Under the pieces are notes generated by a model that was not told the DNA's origin, did no database searches, and worked only from the letters and a program-made list of their open reading frames with translations. The position numbers were made by a program, and so were the translations under genes. This document shows, in pieces, positions 8,152 through 14,809 of a DNA stretch of 26,140 nucleotides; positions within the stretch are counted from its first letter, which is position 1; every line of letters begins with the position of its first letter. This stretch comes from an uncultured Christensenella sp. (GTDB taxonomy: Bacteria > Bacillota > Clostridia > Christensenellales > DTU072), in assembly GCA_905210905.1 (NCBI GenBank), contig CAJLYQ010000021.1, positions 1 through 26,140 on the forward strand, given 5' to 3'.

Positions 8152-8946
8152 TCAGAGATTAAGGAAAGAAGAGAGATTTTTAGAGAAAATATTCTCTCTC
8201 TCGGTTTCGGTAAGGTCGAGTTTGATAAAACGCGCGATTTCTTCGTCCGGGAGCCACATAGGATAGTCCGTGCCGAAAAAGAACCGTTCCGAACCCATAT
8301 CGCGGATGAGAGAAACCGCTTCGTCCGGGGACAGGAAAGGAAGAGAAGACGAAGTGTCGAAAAACACGTTGTTCAGACCTTTATACGCGTCGCGCGCCTG
8401 TTTCCAACAACTGTAACCGCCGAAGTGTGCGCCGATAAACCGCGCGGACGGGTAGTCTTTCGCTATCTCGGCAAGGAATTCCGGGTGAGAGTAGTTGTAG
8501 CGTACGTCACCGGTATGGAAAAGGATAGGAAAATACGGACAGGCGACGTCGTAAATAACGCGCGCTTCGGGCGAATTTATGGCGAATTTTTGAAAATCCG
8601 GGTGAAGTTTTATTCCGTGAAAACCGTTTTTTAAGCAAAAATCGACTTCTTCTTCGATTTCGGAAACCGTCATATCCGGGTGCAAAGTCATAAAACCGAT
8701 AAATTCAGGGTGAAGGGAAGTTTGTTCGAGAATGAAACGGTTAATCGACTTGACCTGATGGGGTACGGTGGCTACGGAATGGACGAGAAAACGGCTTATC
8801 CCTGCTTTTTTTCCGAGCGTAAGCAAGCCTTCGACCGAGCCGTTACAGTCCATTTTTATATCGTAAAACCGACCGATAACCGTCGAGGCTTTGCTTGCGA
8901 TTTTGTCGGGGTAAATATGAGCGTGACTATCAAAAATTTCGTACAT
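8152..8946 (-). CDS. Metal-dependent amidohydrolase (TIM-barrel, amidohydrolase-2 type)
   Basis: The protein has 264 residues from the chosen start. The reading frame is open further upstream, but the ATG at 8946 has AAGGAAAAAGG just before it and begins the conserved phrase MYEIFDSHAHIY. Residues fitting a mono- or dinuclear metal site are visible: H8 and H10 (DSHAH), H115 (GIKLHPD), H144 (PILFHTGD), H174 (GAHFGGY) and D227 (FFFGTDYPM). This is the order seen in amidohydrolase-2/ACMSD-like enzymes that hydrolyse or decarboxylate small carbon-nitrogen or aromatic substrates. No signal peptide is seen, so it is cytoplasmic. The substrate is not predictable. It lies downstream of galE on the same strand but behind two terminators, so it is probably transcribed separately. 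Confidence 0.88.
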   Translation of the reverse strand: MYEIFDSHAHIYPDKIASKASTVIGRFYDIKMDCNGSVEGLLTLGKKAGISRFLVHSVATVPHQVKSINRFILEQTSLHPEFIGFMTLHPDMTVSEIEEEVDFCLKNGFHGIKLHPDFQKFAINSPEARVIYDVACPYFPILFHTGDVRYNYSHPEFLAEIAKDYPSARFIGAHFGGYSCWKQARDAYKGLNNVFFDTSSSLPFLSPDEAVSLIRDMGSERFFFGTDYPMWLPDEEIARFIKLDLTETERENIFSKNLSSFLNL

Positions 8947-8971
8947 TTTTCCTTTTTCCTTTCGTATTCGC

Positions 8972-8977
8972 AGTATA
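8972..8977 (-). promoter_or_regulatory. Possible -10 box of the amidohydrolase gene
   Basis: Minus strand TATACT about 26 bases before the start codon. No good -35 box is seen at the usual distance, so this is tentative. Confidence 0.35.
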
Positions 8978-8986
8978 TGATACATC

Positions 8987-9011
8987 AAAAAAAACCGAAA
9001 ATCAATTTCGG
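8987..9011 (-). terminator. Terminator-like hairpin just upstream of the amidohydrolase
   Basis: Read on minus: CCGAAA (9011-9006), loop TTGAT, TTTCGG (9000-8995), then eight T. The stem is short but the T-run is clean. It may stop read-through from galE or attenuate the amidohydrolase. Confidence 0.5.
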
Positions 9012-9063
9012 CAACGTTATTTTTGCGTAAAAATACCGTAACAAGGCAAAGTCGGACAAAAAT

Positions 9064-9094
9064 AAAACGGAACGAATTCGTTCCGTTCCGTTTT
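9064..9094 (-). terminator. Terminator of galE
   Basis: AAAACGGAACG (9064-9074) pairs with CGTTCCGTTTT (9084-9094). On the minus strand the stem is followed by TTTTATTTTTG. A perfect 22-base palindrome overlaps the same site (9067-9088). Confidence 0.8.
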
Positions 9095-9105
9095 CGTCGG
9101 GTTAA

Positions 9106-10140
9106 TTATTTTTTGTAACCGTTGGGGTTAAGCGACTGCCATTTCCACAGGTCACGGCACATTTCTTCAAGTCCGAATTCCGCTTTGAAACCGAGTTCTT
9201 TTGCCGCTTTGTCGCAGTTTGCGTAACATTCCGCAACGTCGCCCGCCCTTCTAGGACAAATTTTGTAGGGGATTTCGTGTCCGCACGCTTTTTCAAAGGC
9301 CTTTACCATATCGAGTACGGAATAGCCTACGCCCGTGCCGATGTTATATACGCCTATGCCGCAACCGTCGAGATGTTCTAGCGCGAGTATGTGCGCTCTC
9401 GCAAGGTCCACGACGTGAATGTAATCTCTTACGCCCGTTCCGTCGGGAGTGGGGTAGTCGTTGCCGAATACGTTAAGGTAAGGAAGTTTTCCTACCGCTA
9501 CCTGACTGACGTACGGCATAAGATTGTTGGGGATACCTTGCGGATCTTCGCCGATATTGCCGCTCGGATGCGCGCCTACCGGGTTAAAATAACGCAGTAA
9601 CATTATGTTCCAAGAATTGTCCGCGGCGTAAAAATCGCGAAACATTTGTTCGCCCATAAGTTTGGTTGCGCCGTAAGGGTTGGTTACGCCCAAAGGATAT
9701 TTTTCGGTAACGCCGAGTTCGCTTTTTTCGGTAAGCGGAAGAGTTTTCGGTATACCGTAAACCGTTGCGGAAGAACTGAAAACCAGGTTTTTGCAACCTT
9801 TTTCGCTCATAACTTCGGCAAGAGCAAGATTGCTGCCTAAGTTGTTGTTGTAATAAAGCAGGGGTTTTGCACAACTTTCGCCTACGGCTTTAAGCCCGGC
9901 AAAGTGTATTACCGCGTCGATTTTGTTTTCGTCGAATATTTTACGAAGTAAGTCTTTATCGCGGCAGTCGCCTTCGTAAAAACGAATGGATTTTCCGCTC
10001 ATTTCTTCTACTCGTCTGACGCTTTCTTTGCTGCTGTTGCAAAGATTGTCGAGAACGACCACTTCGTATCCTTTTTCAAGAAGGATTAAGTTTGTATGGC
10101 TCGCGATATAACCCGCGCCGCCGGTAACGAGAATTTTCAT
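9106..10140 (-). CDS. galE: UDP-glucose 4-epimerase
   Basis: The protein has 344 residues, close to the usual 330-345. It interconverts UDP-glucose and UDP-galactose with bound NAD, in the Leloir pathway and in supply of galactose for surface glycans; it is cytoplasmic. The N-terminal Rossmann site reads TGGAGYIASH, so the third glycine of GxxGxxG is alanine (A13). The SDR catalytic parts are intact: SSSATVYG (Ser) and NPYGATK (YxxxK). Also present are LRYFNPVGAHPSG, GIPNNLMPY and DGTGVRDYIHVVDLA, which are diagnostic for GalE. AAGGAGG lies shortly before ATG. It is a single gene with its own extended -10 promoter and terminator. Confidence 0.97.
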   Translation of the reverse strand: MKILVTGGAGYIASHTNLILLEKGYEVVVLDNLCNSSKESVRRVEEMSGKSIRFYEGDCRDKDLLRKIFDENKIDAVIHFAGLKAVGESCAKPLLYYNNNLGSNLALAEVMSEKGCKNLVFSSSATVYGIPKTLPLTEKSELGVTEKYPLGVTNPYGATKLMGEQMFRDFYAADNSWNIMLLRYFNPVGAHPSGNIGEDPQGIPNNLMPYVSQVAVGKLPYLNVFGNDYPTPDGTGVRDYIHVVDLARAHILALEHLDGCGIGVYNIGTGVGYSVLDMVKAFEKACGHEIPYKICPRRAGDVAECYANCDKAAKELGFKAEFGLEEMCRDLWKWQSLNPNGYKK

Positions 10141-10164
10141 ATTCTGCGCCTCCTTGTTTTTTAT

Positions 10165-10173
10165 AGTATATCA
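10165..10173 (-). promoter_or_regulatory. Extended -10 of the galE promoter
   Basis: Minus strand TGATATACT (10173-10165), i.e. TGn followed by TATACT, about 25 bases before the galE start. The -35 region is weak, as is usual for extended -10 promoters. Confidence 0.5.
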
Positions 10174-10405
10174 CAACGATTTGCCGAAATAAAGCGGCTA
10201 AAAACATTTTTAAGAAAATTTTGTAACCGCGACAAATCAAATTCCGTCGGGGGATAGCCGTTGTTTGTTGTTTATTTATGTAACGAAACGGCTTTTTCGT
10301 TGCAAAACCGAAGAAAAAAACAAACGATGCGTAGTTTTTTTTCGATTACGGGAGAAAGAAGGAATTGCGAATTGTCGAATTTTCACGAAAAAGAGAGAAA
10401 ACTTA

Positions 10406-10434
10406 TTGATATAAATTAAACAATATGATAAAAT
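10406..10434 (+). promoter_or_regulatory. Promoter of the alpha/beta hydrolase gene
   Basis: TTGATA (10406-10411), 17 bases, TAAAAT (10429-10434). Confidence 0.65.
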
Positions 10435-10462
10435 ATAAGAAAAAGCGCGCGAAGGGGTGTTT

Positions 10463-11362
10463 ATGCGTTTAATCGATAAAGCGTACAAGTATTTTTGGGA
10501 TAATATAATAGAAAGCAACGACCGTAAGAGGATGGAAAAGCAGACTTTGCCGGAAGGAGTCAGCGCGATACTCGACGTGCCGTACGTCGAAGACGGCAAG
10601 CGGGCGCATCTATTCGACGTTTATTTCCCCGAAGGGAAAGAAACGGAAAAACTGCCGTGTATTATCGATATTCACGGCGGCGGACTTATGTATGCTTATA
10701 AAGAACTTAACAAAAACTACTGTTATCATCTTGTGAAACGAGGATTTACGGTGATAAACGTAAGTTATTCGCTTTGCCCCGAAGACAGGTTTCCGACGTG
10801 TTTGGTTGACGTGCTTAACGCGTTGAAATATATCGGGGAGAACATCGACGCGTACCCTTGCGACCGAGAAAGGGTGTTCATAACGGGCGACAGCGCGGGC
10901 GGACTGCTTGCGGCGTACTCCGCTCTTGCCGTGACGAGCGCGGAATTGAGAAGAGTTTACGGCGTGGGGGATATTAATCTCGACATAAAGGCGGCAGGGT
11001 TCACGAGCGGAATGTTTTTCTTCGATTCCGGGCTTGCCGCGATGTTATCTCCGGGAATTTTCGGCAAAGGCGGACGTAAAAAATCGCCGTACAAAGATTA
11101 TCTCGCATTTTGCGATATAATAGATAAAGGATATTTTCCGCCGTCGTACCTCGTGACGAGTAAAGAAGATATGATACGCGGAGCCACGATAAAATTCAAA
11201 GAACTTCTCGACGATAGGGGAATAGAAAACTTTCTCGACGACTACCCGAAAGGGAACGGACATAAACTGGAACACGTTTTTAGCGTGCTGTACCCGTCCG
11301 AATATCCCGAAAGCAGGCGCACGATAGACAGAATGACGGACTTTTTCCGCGCCCATTGCTAA
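10463..11362 (+). CDS. Alpha/beta hydrolase, HSL-type esterase
   Basis: The protein has 299 residues. I chose ATG at 10463, five bases after AAGGGG, over an in-frame GTG at 10457 that overlaps that site. It has the features of the hormone-sensitive-lipase-like (bacterial family IV) esterases: oxyanion motif HGGG (71-74), nucleophile motif GDSAGG with S144, a likely acid at D236 (SKEDMIRG) and a likely base at H267 (NGHKLEH, with H271 as alternative). No signal peptide is seen, so it is cytoplasmic. Family members deacylate small esters, including acetylated sugars; the substrate here is unknown. It has its own promoter. No hairpin terminator is seen before the ribosomal protein promoter that follows. 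Confidence 0.9.
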   Translation: MRLIDKAYKYFWDNIIESNDRKRMEKQTLPEGVSAILDVPYVEDGKRAHLFDVYFPEGKETEKLPCIIDIHGGGLMYAYKELNKNYCYHLVKRGFTVINVSYSLCPEDRFPTCLVDVLNALKYIGENIDAYPCDRERVFITGDSAGGLLAAYSALAVTSAELRRVYGVGDINLDIKAAGFTSGMFFFDSGLAAMLSPGIFGKGGRKKSPYKDYLAFCDIIDKGYFPPSYLVTSKEDMIRGATIKFKELLDDRGIENFLDDYPKGNGHKLEHVFSVLYPSEYPESRRTIDRMTDFFRAHC

Positions 11363-11421
11363 AATCTGCTCGTAAATTAACGTGTTTTTAGTGGGAATTG
11401 AAATAATGAAGGTAAATTTGC

Positions 11422-11450
11422 TTGACAAGCGAATTTATCAAAAGTATAAT
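11422..11450 (+). promoter_or_regulatory. Consensus promoter of rplJ-rplL
   Basis: A perfect TTGACA (11422-11427), exactly 17 bases, and a perfect TATAAT (11445-11450). Confidence 0.92.
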
Positions 11451-11457
11451 GATAAAG

Positions 11458-11600
11458 CAAAAATGAATTACTTGTTCATAGACTGCACGGTGCGAGAGCG
11501 TAATCTCATTCGAGAGCCTGCATAGAACGGGAAACGAATTGCTTTTAACAAAAAAGTTACGTTACTCCGTATGGTCTATGACTCGTACGGAGTTTTTGTG
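11458..11600 (+). promoter_or_regulatory. L10 ribosomal protein leader with attenuator
   Basis: About 220 bases of leader separate the promoter from rplJ. It contains the GACTGCACGGTGCGAGAG...GAGAGCCTGCAT region typical of the L10 leader, which binds the L10-L12 complex, and a hairpin ACTCCGTA (11564-11571) / TACGGAGT (11586-11593) followed by TTTTTG, a clear attenuator. Known logic in Firmicutes is that free L10-L12 stabilises the leader fold that allows termination, lowering expression of both proteins. The family assignment rests on position and partial motif recall. Confidence 0.8.
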
Positions 11601-11677
11601 TTGCCGACGGAATGTCGGCCGATAAAAAAGTATATTGCCAAAAACGGTATAAAAGTTAATCTGTAAGGAGGTTTCTG

Positions 11678-12166
11678 ATGTCAGCGTTTAGAGATGCGAA
11701 AGTCGAAAAAGTTGCCGAAATAAAAGAAAAACTTGAAAAAGCGAGTTCTTTTGTTTTGGTTGACTACAAGGGCTTGACCGTTGCCGAAGACACCGCGCTG
11801 CGTAGCGAATTCCGTAAATCGGGCGTAAGTTATCACGTTTACAAAAACAGACTTATGAAAATCGCTCTTAACGAACTCGGTTATAACCAGTTCGACGACG
11901 CGCTTAACGGACCTACGGCTATTGCGTTAGGCTCGGACGATATTGCCGCTCCCGCTAAAATTGCTATGGACAAAGCGAAGGCTTATAAGAAAATGGCAGT
12001 TAAGTGCGGATTTGTAGACGGTAAATATCTTGATGAAGAAGGGTGCAAGGTTTTGGCTACCTTACCCAGCAGAGAGGGACTTATTTCCCAGATACTCGGA
12101 CTGTTGCAATCGCCTGTTTCGAGATTTGCGAGATGTATTGCCGCTATTGCGGAAAAAGCCGAATAA
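11678..12166 (+). CDS. rplJ: 50S ribosomal protein L10
   Basis: The protein has 162 residues, slightly short of typical L10 (about 165-175). It anchors the L7/L12 dimers at the base of the ribosomal stalk and recruits translation factors. Diagnostic phrases are FVLVDYKGLTVAED near the N-terminus, then SYHVYKNRLMKIAL and NGPTAIALGSDD; the C-terminal helix (about 135-162) binds L12. AAGGAGG precedes ATG. It stands before rplL with a 30-base gap; rplK and rplA do not lie directly upstream, so this pair is a separate unit here. Confidence 0.97.
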   Translation: MSAFRDAKVEKVAEIKEKLEKASSFVLVDYKGLTVAEDTALRSEFRKSGVSYHVYKNRLMKIALNELGYNQFDDALNGPTAIALGSDDIAAPAKIAMDKAKAYKKMAVKCGFVDGKYLDEEGCKVLATLPSREGLISQILGLLQSPVSRFARCIAAIAEKAE

Positions 12167-12196
12167 TTTTATAAAATCTAACGGAGGAATTAAAAA

Positions 12197-12574
12197 ATGG
12201 CAGACATTGCTAAAATAATCGAAGAAGTTAAATCTATGACCGTTCTCGAACTTAACGATCTCGTTAAGGCTCTCGAAGAAGAATTTGGCGTAAGCGCGGC
12301 TGCTCCTATGGCTGTAGCCGGCGGTGCTGCGGCTGCTCCCGCTGCTGCGGCTGAAGAAGAAAAGACCGAATTTGACGTAGTACTCAAAGCGGCAGGCGCG
12401 AACAAGATCGCAGTTATCAAAGCAGTAAGAGAAGCGACCGGTCTCGGCTTGGTTGACGCTAAGGCTATGGTTGACGGCGCTCCCAAAGCGGTTAAAGAAG
12501 GCGTAAGCAAAGAAGTTGCTGACGAACTCGCCGAGAAACTCAAAGCAGCCGGCGCAGAAGTAGAAATTAAGTAA
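12197..12574 (+). CDS. rplL: 50S ribosomal protein L7/L12
   Basis: The protein has 125 residues, the usual length. The N-terminal dimerisation domain (1-30) is followed by an Ala/Pro/Gly-rich hinge (about 37-53) and the C-terminal factor-binding domain with EKTEFDVVLKAAGANKIAVI, VREATGLGLVDAKAMV and a KEVADELAEKLKAAGAEVEIK-type ending. It is the mobile stalk protein that stimulates GTPase factors. GGAGG lies eight bases before ATG. It is co-transcribed with rplJ and closed by a strong terminator. Confidence 0.98.
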   Translation: MADIAKIIEEVKSMTVLELNDLVKALEEEFGVSAAAPMAVAGGAAAAPAAAAEEEKTEFDVVLKAAGANKIAVIKAVREATGLGLVDAKAMVDGAPKAVKEGVSKEVADELAEKLKAAGAEVEIK

Positions 12575-12615
12575 TCTTCTTACCACACACAACCTTATTT
12601 TTGGCATACAAATAG

Positions 12616-12642
12616 AAAAACGGACTTTGCGTCCGTTTTTTT
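12616..12642 (+). terminator. Terminator of rplJ-rplL
   Basis: AAAAACGGAC (12616-12625), loop TTTGC, GTCCGTTTTT (12631-12640) and more T: a perfect ten-base stem. Confidence 0.92.
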
Positions 12643-12673
12643 ATTTTTCGTTCCGCTTTTTTAATAAAACCCG

Positions 12674-12702
12674 TTGACAAAACGGAAAGATAAAGTTATA
12701 AT
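12674..12702 (+). promoter_or_regulatory. Consensus promoter of cysK
   Basis: A perfect TTGACA (12674-12679), 17 bases, and a perfect TATAAT (12697-12702). Confidence 0.9.
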
Positions 12703-12730
12703 CCTATTAAACCACTAGGCAAAGTAGGCA
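12703..12730 (+). promoter_or_regulatory. Candidate operator at the cysK promoter
   Basis: Directly after the -10 box lies CCTA-N9-TAGG (12703-12719), and TAGGCA is repeated at 12716-12721 and 12725-12730. It covers the expected transcription start. The Rrf2 gene of the same locus is the obvious candidate binder, but I cannot match the site to a known CymR or IscR consensus. Confidence 0.4.
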
Positions 12731-12747
12731 TTAAGGAGATAGAAAAG

Positions 12748-13674
12748 ATGAAGATATATAAATCTATGACGGAACTTATCGGCAAGACTCCGCTTTTGGA
12801 AGCGGAGAAGTACGCTAGGGGAAAAGACTTTTTGGCTACGGTTGCGGTAAAGATCGAGTATTTTAATCCTGCCGGTTCGGTTAAGGACAGGGTTGCTCGC
12901 GCGATGATAGAAGACGCGGAGAAGAGCGGCAAACTTCGCGAAGGGTCGGTTATTATCGAACCTACCAGCGGAAACACGGGTATCGGGCTTGCGGCGATAG
13001 CGGCGGCAAAGGGGTATCGTATAATAATAACGATGCCGGAAACGATGTCGGTCGAAAGGCGCAACCTTATCAAGGCGTACGGTGCGGAGATCGTGCTTAC
13101 GGATGGAACGAAAGGAATGAAAGGCGCAATAAAGAAAGCGGAAGAACTTGCGGCGGAGATAGACGGAGCATTTATCGCCGGGCAGTTTACAAATCCCGTC
13201 AATCCGAGAGCGCATTATCTTACTACGGGTCCGGAGATATGGGAAGACACCGACGGCAAGGTAGATATTTTCGTAGCCGGCGTAGGAACGGGCGGAACGA
13301 TAAGCGGAGTAGGGAAGTATCTTAAAGAGAAGAACCCCGACGTAAAAATCGTTGCGGTAGAACCTGCGTCTTCACCGGTTTTGTCCAAAGGGGTAGCCGG
13401 CGCGCATAAAATTCAGGGTATCGGCGCAGGGTTCGTTCCGGAAACGCTCGACACGTCCGTTTATGACGAAATAATTCCTATCGAAAACGAAGACGCATTT
13501 GCGGCAGGGAAAGAGTTTGCACGCAAAGAAGGAATTCTCGTCGGTATCTCGTCGGGCGCGGCGTTGCACGCGGCGAGCATACTCGCAAAGCGAGAAGAAA
13601 ACAAAGGAAAACTTATTGTCGCGCTTTTGCCCGATACGGGGGATAGGTATCTTTCGACGGAAATGTACAAATAG
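12748..13674 (+). CDS. cysK: Cysteine synthase (O-acetylserine sulfhydrylase)
   Basis: The protein has 308 residues, typical of CysK. It is a PLP enzyme making L-cysteine from O-acetylserine and sulfide. The PLP lysine is K46 in FNPAGSVKDR, the substrate loop is PTSGNTG (72-78), a glycine-rich phosphate loop GVGTGGTISG follows, and near the C-terminus are VGISSGAA and LPDTGDRYLST. AAGGAG lies upstream of ATG. It is a single gene with a consensus promoter and possible operator, facing the cysE-cysS-rrf2 operon about 1.2 kb away; together they cover cysteine synthesis, tRNA charging and control. Cystathionine beta-synthase-like relatives exist, but the length and motifs favour CysK. Confidence 0.96.
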   Translation: MKIYKSMTELIGKTPLLEAEKYARGKDFLATVAVKIEYFNPAGSVKDRVARAMIEDAEKSGKLREGSVIIEPTSGNTGIGLAAIAAAKGYRIIITMPETMSVERRNLIKAYGAEIVLTDGTKGMKGAIKKAEELAAEIDGAFIAGQFTNPVNPRAHYLTTGPEIWEDTDGKVDIFVAGVGTGGTISGVGKYLKEKNPDVKIVAVEPASSPVLSKGVAGAHKIQGIGAGFVPETLDTSVYDEIIPIENEDAFAAGKEFARKEGILVGISSGAALHAASILAKREENKGKLIVALLPDTGDRYLSTEMYK

Positions 13675-13676
13675 TG

Positions 13677-13752
13677 CCGACCACACGTTACACGGGCGTT
13701 TGACGCAGTCACTGCGTTTTGTGCGCACAAACGCTTAGCCCGTGTAAGTCGG
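13677..13752. repeat. Long imperfect hairpin repeat, full copy
   Basis: Bases 13677-13730 match 26087-26140 at 53 of 54 positions; the second copy is cut by the window end. The element folds on itself: CCGAC (13677-13681) with GTCGG (13748-13752), TTACACGGGC (13688-13697) with GCCCGTGTAA (13738-13747), GCGTTTG (13696-13702) with CAAACGC (13728-13734), and CGCAGT/ACTGCG inside. It begins three bases after the cysK stop codon, so it could also act as its transcript end. Confidence 0.8.
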
Positions 13753-13762
13753 ACTTTCAAGG

Positions 13763-13836
13763 AAGCAAAATGACACATTTTGCTTAAATCGGTAGTTCGT
13801 GGGGGAGATTCCCCCACTAGCCCCCTATAAGGGCAA
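13763..13836. repeat. Cluster of perfect stem-loops after the dispersed repeat
   Basis: AAGCAAAATG (13763-13772), ACA, CATTTTGCTT (13776-13785) is a perfect ten-base stem. GTGGGGGA (13799-13806), GAT, TCCCCCAC (13810-13817) is a perfect eight-base stem. A weaker GCCC/GGGC pair follows. No supportable gene lies here. It may be part of a composite mobile or structural element, or a small RNA. From 13840 to 13935 I see nothing more. Confidence 0.55.
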
Positions 13837-13936
13837 AAAGCGAGAAGTGAATTCCCACTTTTTTTGAAATTTGACCGTAAAGCATAGTGCGTACGCCCAA
13901 CCACCCGCCCGACAGGTGAAATGCGGTAAAAAATTA

Positions 13937-13962
13937 AAGCCTTCTCAATTTTGAGAAGGCTT
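13937..13962 (-). terminator. Terminator of the XRE gene
   Basis: A perfect stem AAGCCTTCTC (13937-13946) / GAGAAGGCTT (13953-13962), followed on minus by TTAATTTTTTACC. It overlaps the stop codon of the XRE gene and is nearly the same hairpin as the one at 14808-14839. Confidence 0.85.
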
Positions 13963-14203
13963 ATTCTATTTCAAGTTCATTGGAGCGGAATAGGTCATCG
14001 TCGATAAACTCTATTAACGTCATATCAAATCCGCGCGCAATCATCATTACCGTATTCATCATTATTTTCGACGTTCTTCCGTTCATTATACACTGCATCG
14101 TGCCGTGTAGTATCCCCGAATTTTGCTCTAACCTGTATTGAGTAATATTCTTTTCTTTTAGCAAGTTTTTAATCCGTTTTGCAACGGCTTGGCTTAAAGT
14201 CAC
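13961..14203 (-). CDS. XRE-family DNA-binding repressor, small
   Basis: The protein has 80 residues from a GTG at 14203, which has GAGGAGG seven bases upstream. A longer frame opens at 14254, but its start has no ribosome site and would cover the operator region. The helix-turn-helix lies at about residues 18-62 (KNITQYRLEQNSGILHGTM and IARGFDMTLIEFI), with little else: a typical small Cro/C-type regulator. It is divergent from the SLOG-type gene, and three copies of a 14-bp near-palindrome lie between the two starts, so it very likely represses both. The segment is visibly more AT-rich than the cysteine genes on either side, suggesting separate origin. Confidence 0.85.
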   Translation of the reverse strand: MTLSQAVAKRIKNLLKEKNITQYRLEQNSGILHGTMQCIMNGRTSKIMMNTVMMIARGFDMTLIEFIDDDLFRSNELEIE

Positions 14204-14226
14204 AAATACCTCCTCAATAAATAAAC

Positions 14227-14240
14227 GTAGATATATATAC
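14227..14240. promoter_or_regulatory. Operator copy 1 (GTAGATNNATMTAC)
   Basis: GTAGATATATATAC, 24 bases before the XRE start codon. It shares 13 of 14 bases with the perfect palindrome at 14329. Confidence 0.65.
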
Positions 14241-14273
14241 GCATAGTTTAGCAATAATTATTTTTCGTTTTAT

Positions 14274-14287
14274 GTAGATTGATATAC
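14274..14287. promoter_or_regulatory. Operator copy 2 (GTAGATNNATMTAC)
   Basis: GTAGATTGATATAC, midway between the two divergent genes and just before the -35 box of the SLOG-type gene. Confidence 0.6.
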
Positions 14288-14294
14288 ATATACG

Positions 14295-14323
14295 TTGATT
14301 TTTCTTTTGGGAAATGATATAAA
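14295..14323 (+). promoter_or_regulatory. Promoter of the SLOG-type gene
   Basis: TTGATT (14295-14300), 17 bases, TATAAA (14318-14323). It predicts a transcription start near 14330, inside operator copy 3, and only about 18 bases before ATG. Confidence 0.65.
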
Positions 14324-14328
14324 TATAA

Positions 14329-14342
14329 GTAGATATATCTAC
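14329..14342. promoter_or_regulatory. Operator copy 3, perfect palindrome
   Basis: GTAGATATATCTAC is fully palindromic and extends to an 18-base palindrome (14327-14344). It lies over the predicted transcription start of the SLOG-type gene, a good place for repression. Confidence 0.7.
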
Positions 14343-14347
14343 TTAAA

Positions 14348-14809
14348 ATGAAAGAATGTTTTTTTGGGCATAGGGACACGGTAATAACGGAACCTCTAAA
14401 AAAAAGAGTTTATGAGAGTATCGAAGAAGATATAACGAAAGGCTTCGATACATTTTATTTTGGTGGGTTCGGGAGTTTTGACGAGTTATGTTATCAGGTT
14501 GTAACGGAGTTAAAAACAACGTACACGGATATAAAGAGAGTATACATATTAACGGATCGTCGTCATTTGCAAGAGAGTAAGCGACCTAAATACTTAAAAG
14601 ACGGGGATTACGAAGATTTTGTTTATATTTGCTTGCCGTATGATTATTGGTATACTCGTCTTTATTATCGTAATCGTGCGATTATCGACCAATGTGATAA
14701 ATCTTGTTTTTACGTTGACCACGAAAACGACAGCGGAGCATACAATGCGTTGCAATATGCGATAAAAAAGAAAAAACAGGTATATAATTTTTTTATCGAT
14801 AAAAAATAA
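14348..14809 (+). CDS. SLOG/YpsA-like (DUF1273-type) Rossmann-fold protein
   Basis: The protein has 153 residues. The opening KECFFGHRD (GHR at 7-9), the glycine-rich turn GGFGSFD (39-45), RNRAIID (108-114) and DSGAYNALQYAIKKKK (128-143) fit a small family of Firmicutes proteins with a nucleotide-binding Rossmann fold related to YpsA/SLOG. Known SLOG proteins bind nucleotides or nucleotide-derived signals and many sit in conflict systems; the role of this small solo form is not established. No Shine-Dalgarno sequence precedes the ATG (TATATCTACTTAAA), unlike almost every other gene here. It is probably repressed by the divergent XRE protein and ends at a strong terminator. Confidence 0.8.
   Translation: MKECFFGHRDTVITEPLKKRVYESIEEDITKGFDTFYFGGFGSFDELCYQVVTELKTTYTDIKRVYILTDRRHLQESKRPKYLKDGDYEDFVYICLPYDYWYTRLYYRNRAIIDQCDKSCFYVDHENDSGAYNALQYAIKKKKQVYNFFIDKK

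Larger units (their letters stand above)
10141..10462. other. Intergenic region between divergent galE and hydrolase genes
   Basis: About 320 bases hold the two divergent promoters and no supportable gene. One stem-loop is visible: GTAACGAA (10279-10286) with TTCGTTGC further on, one G-T pair, and no T-run. Nothing else stands out. Confidence 0.6.

Noticed and set aside
13677..13752. Integron attC site
   Set aside because: The size and folding are suggestive, but the RYYYAAC and GTTRRRY core boxes are not present in the right places, and no integrase or cassette array is seen.
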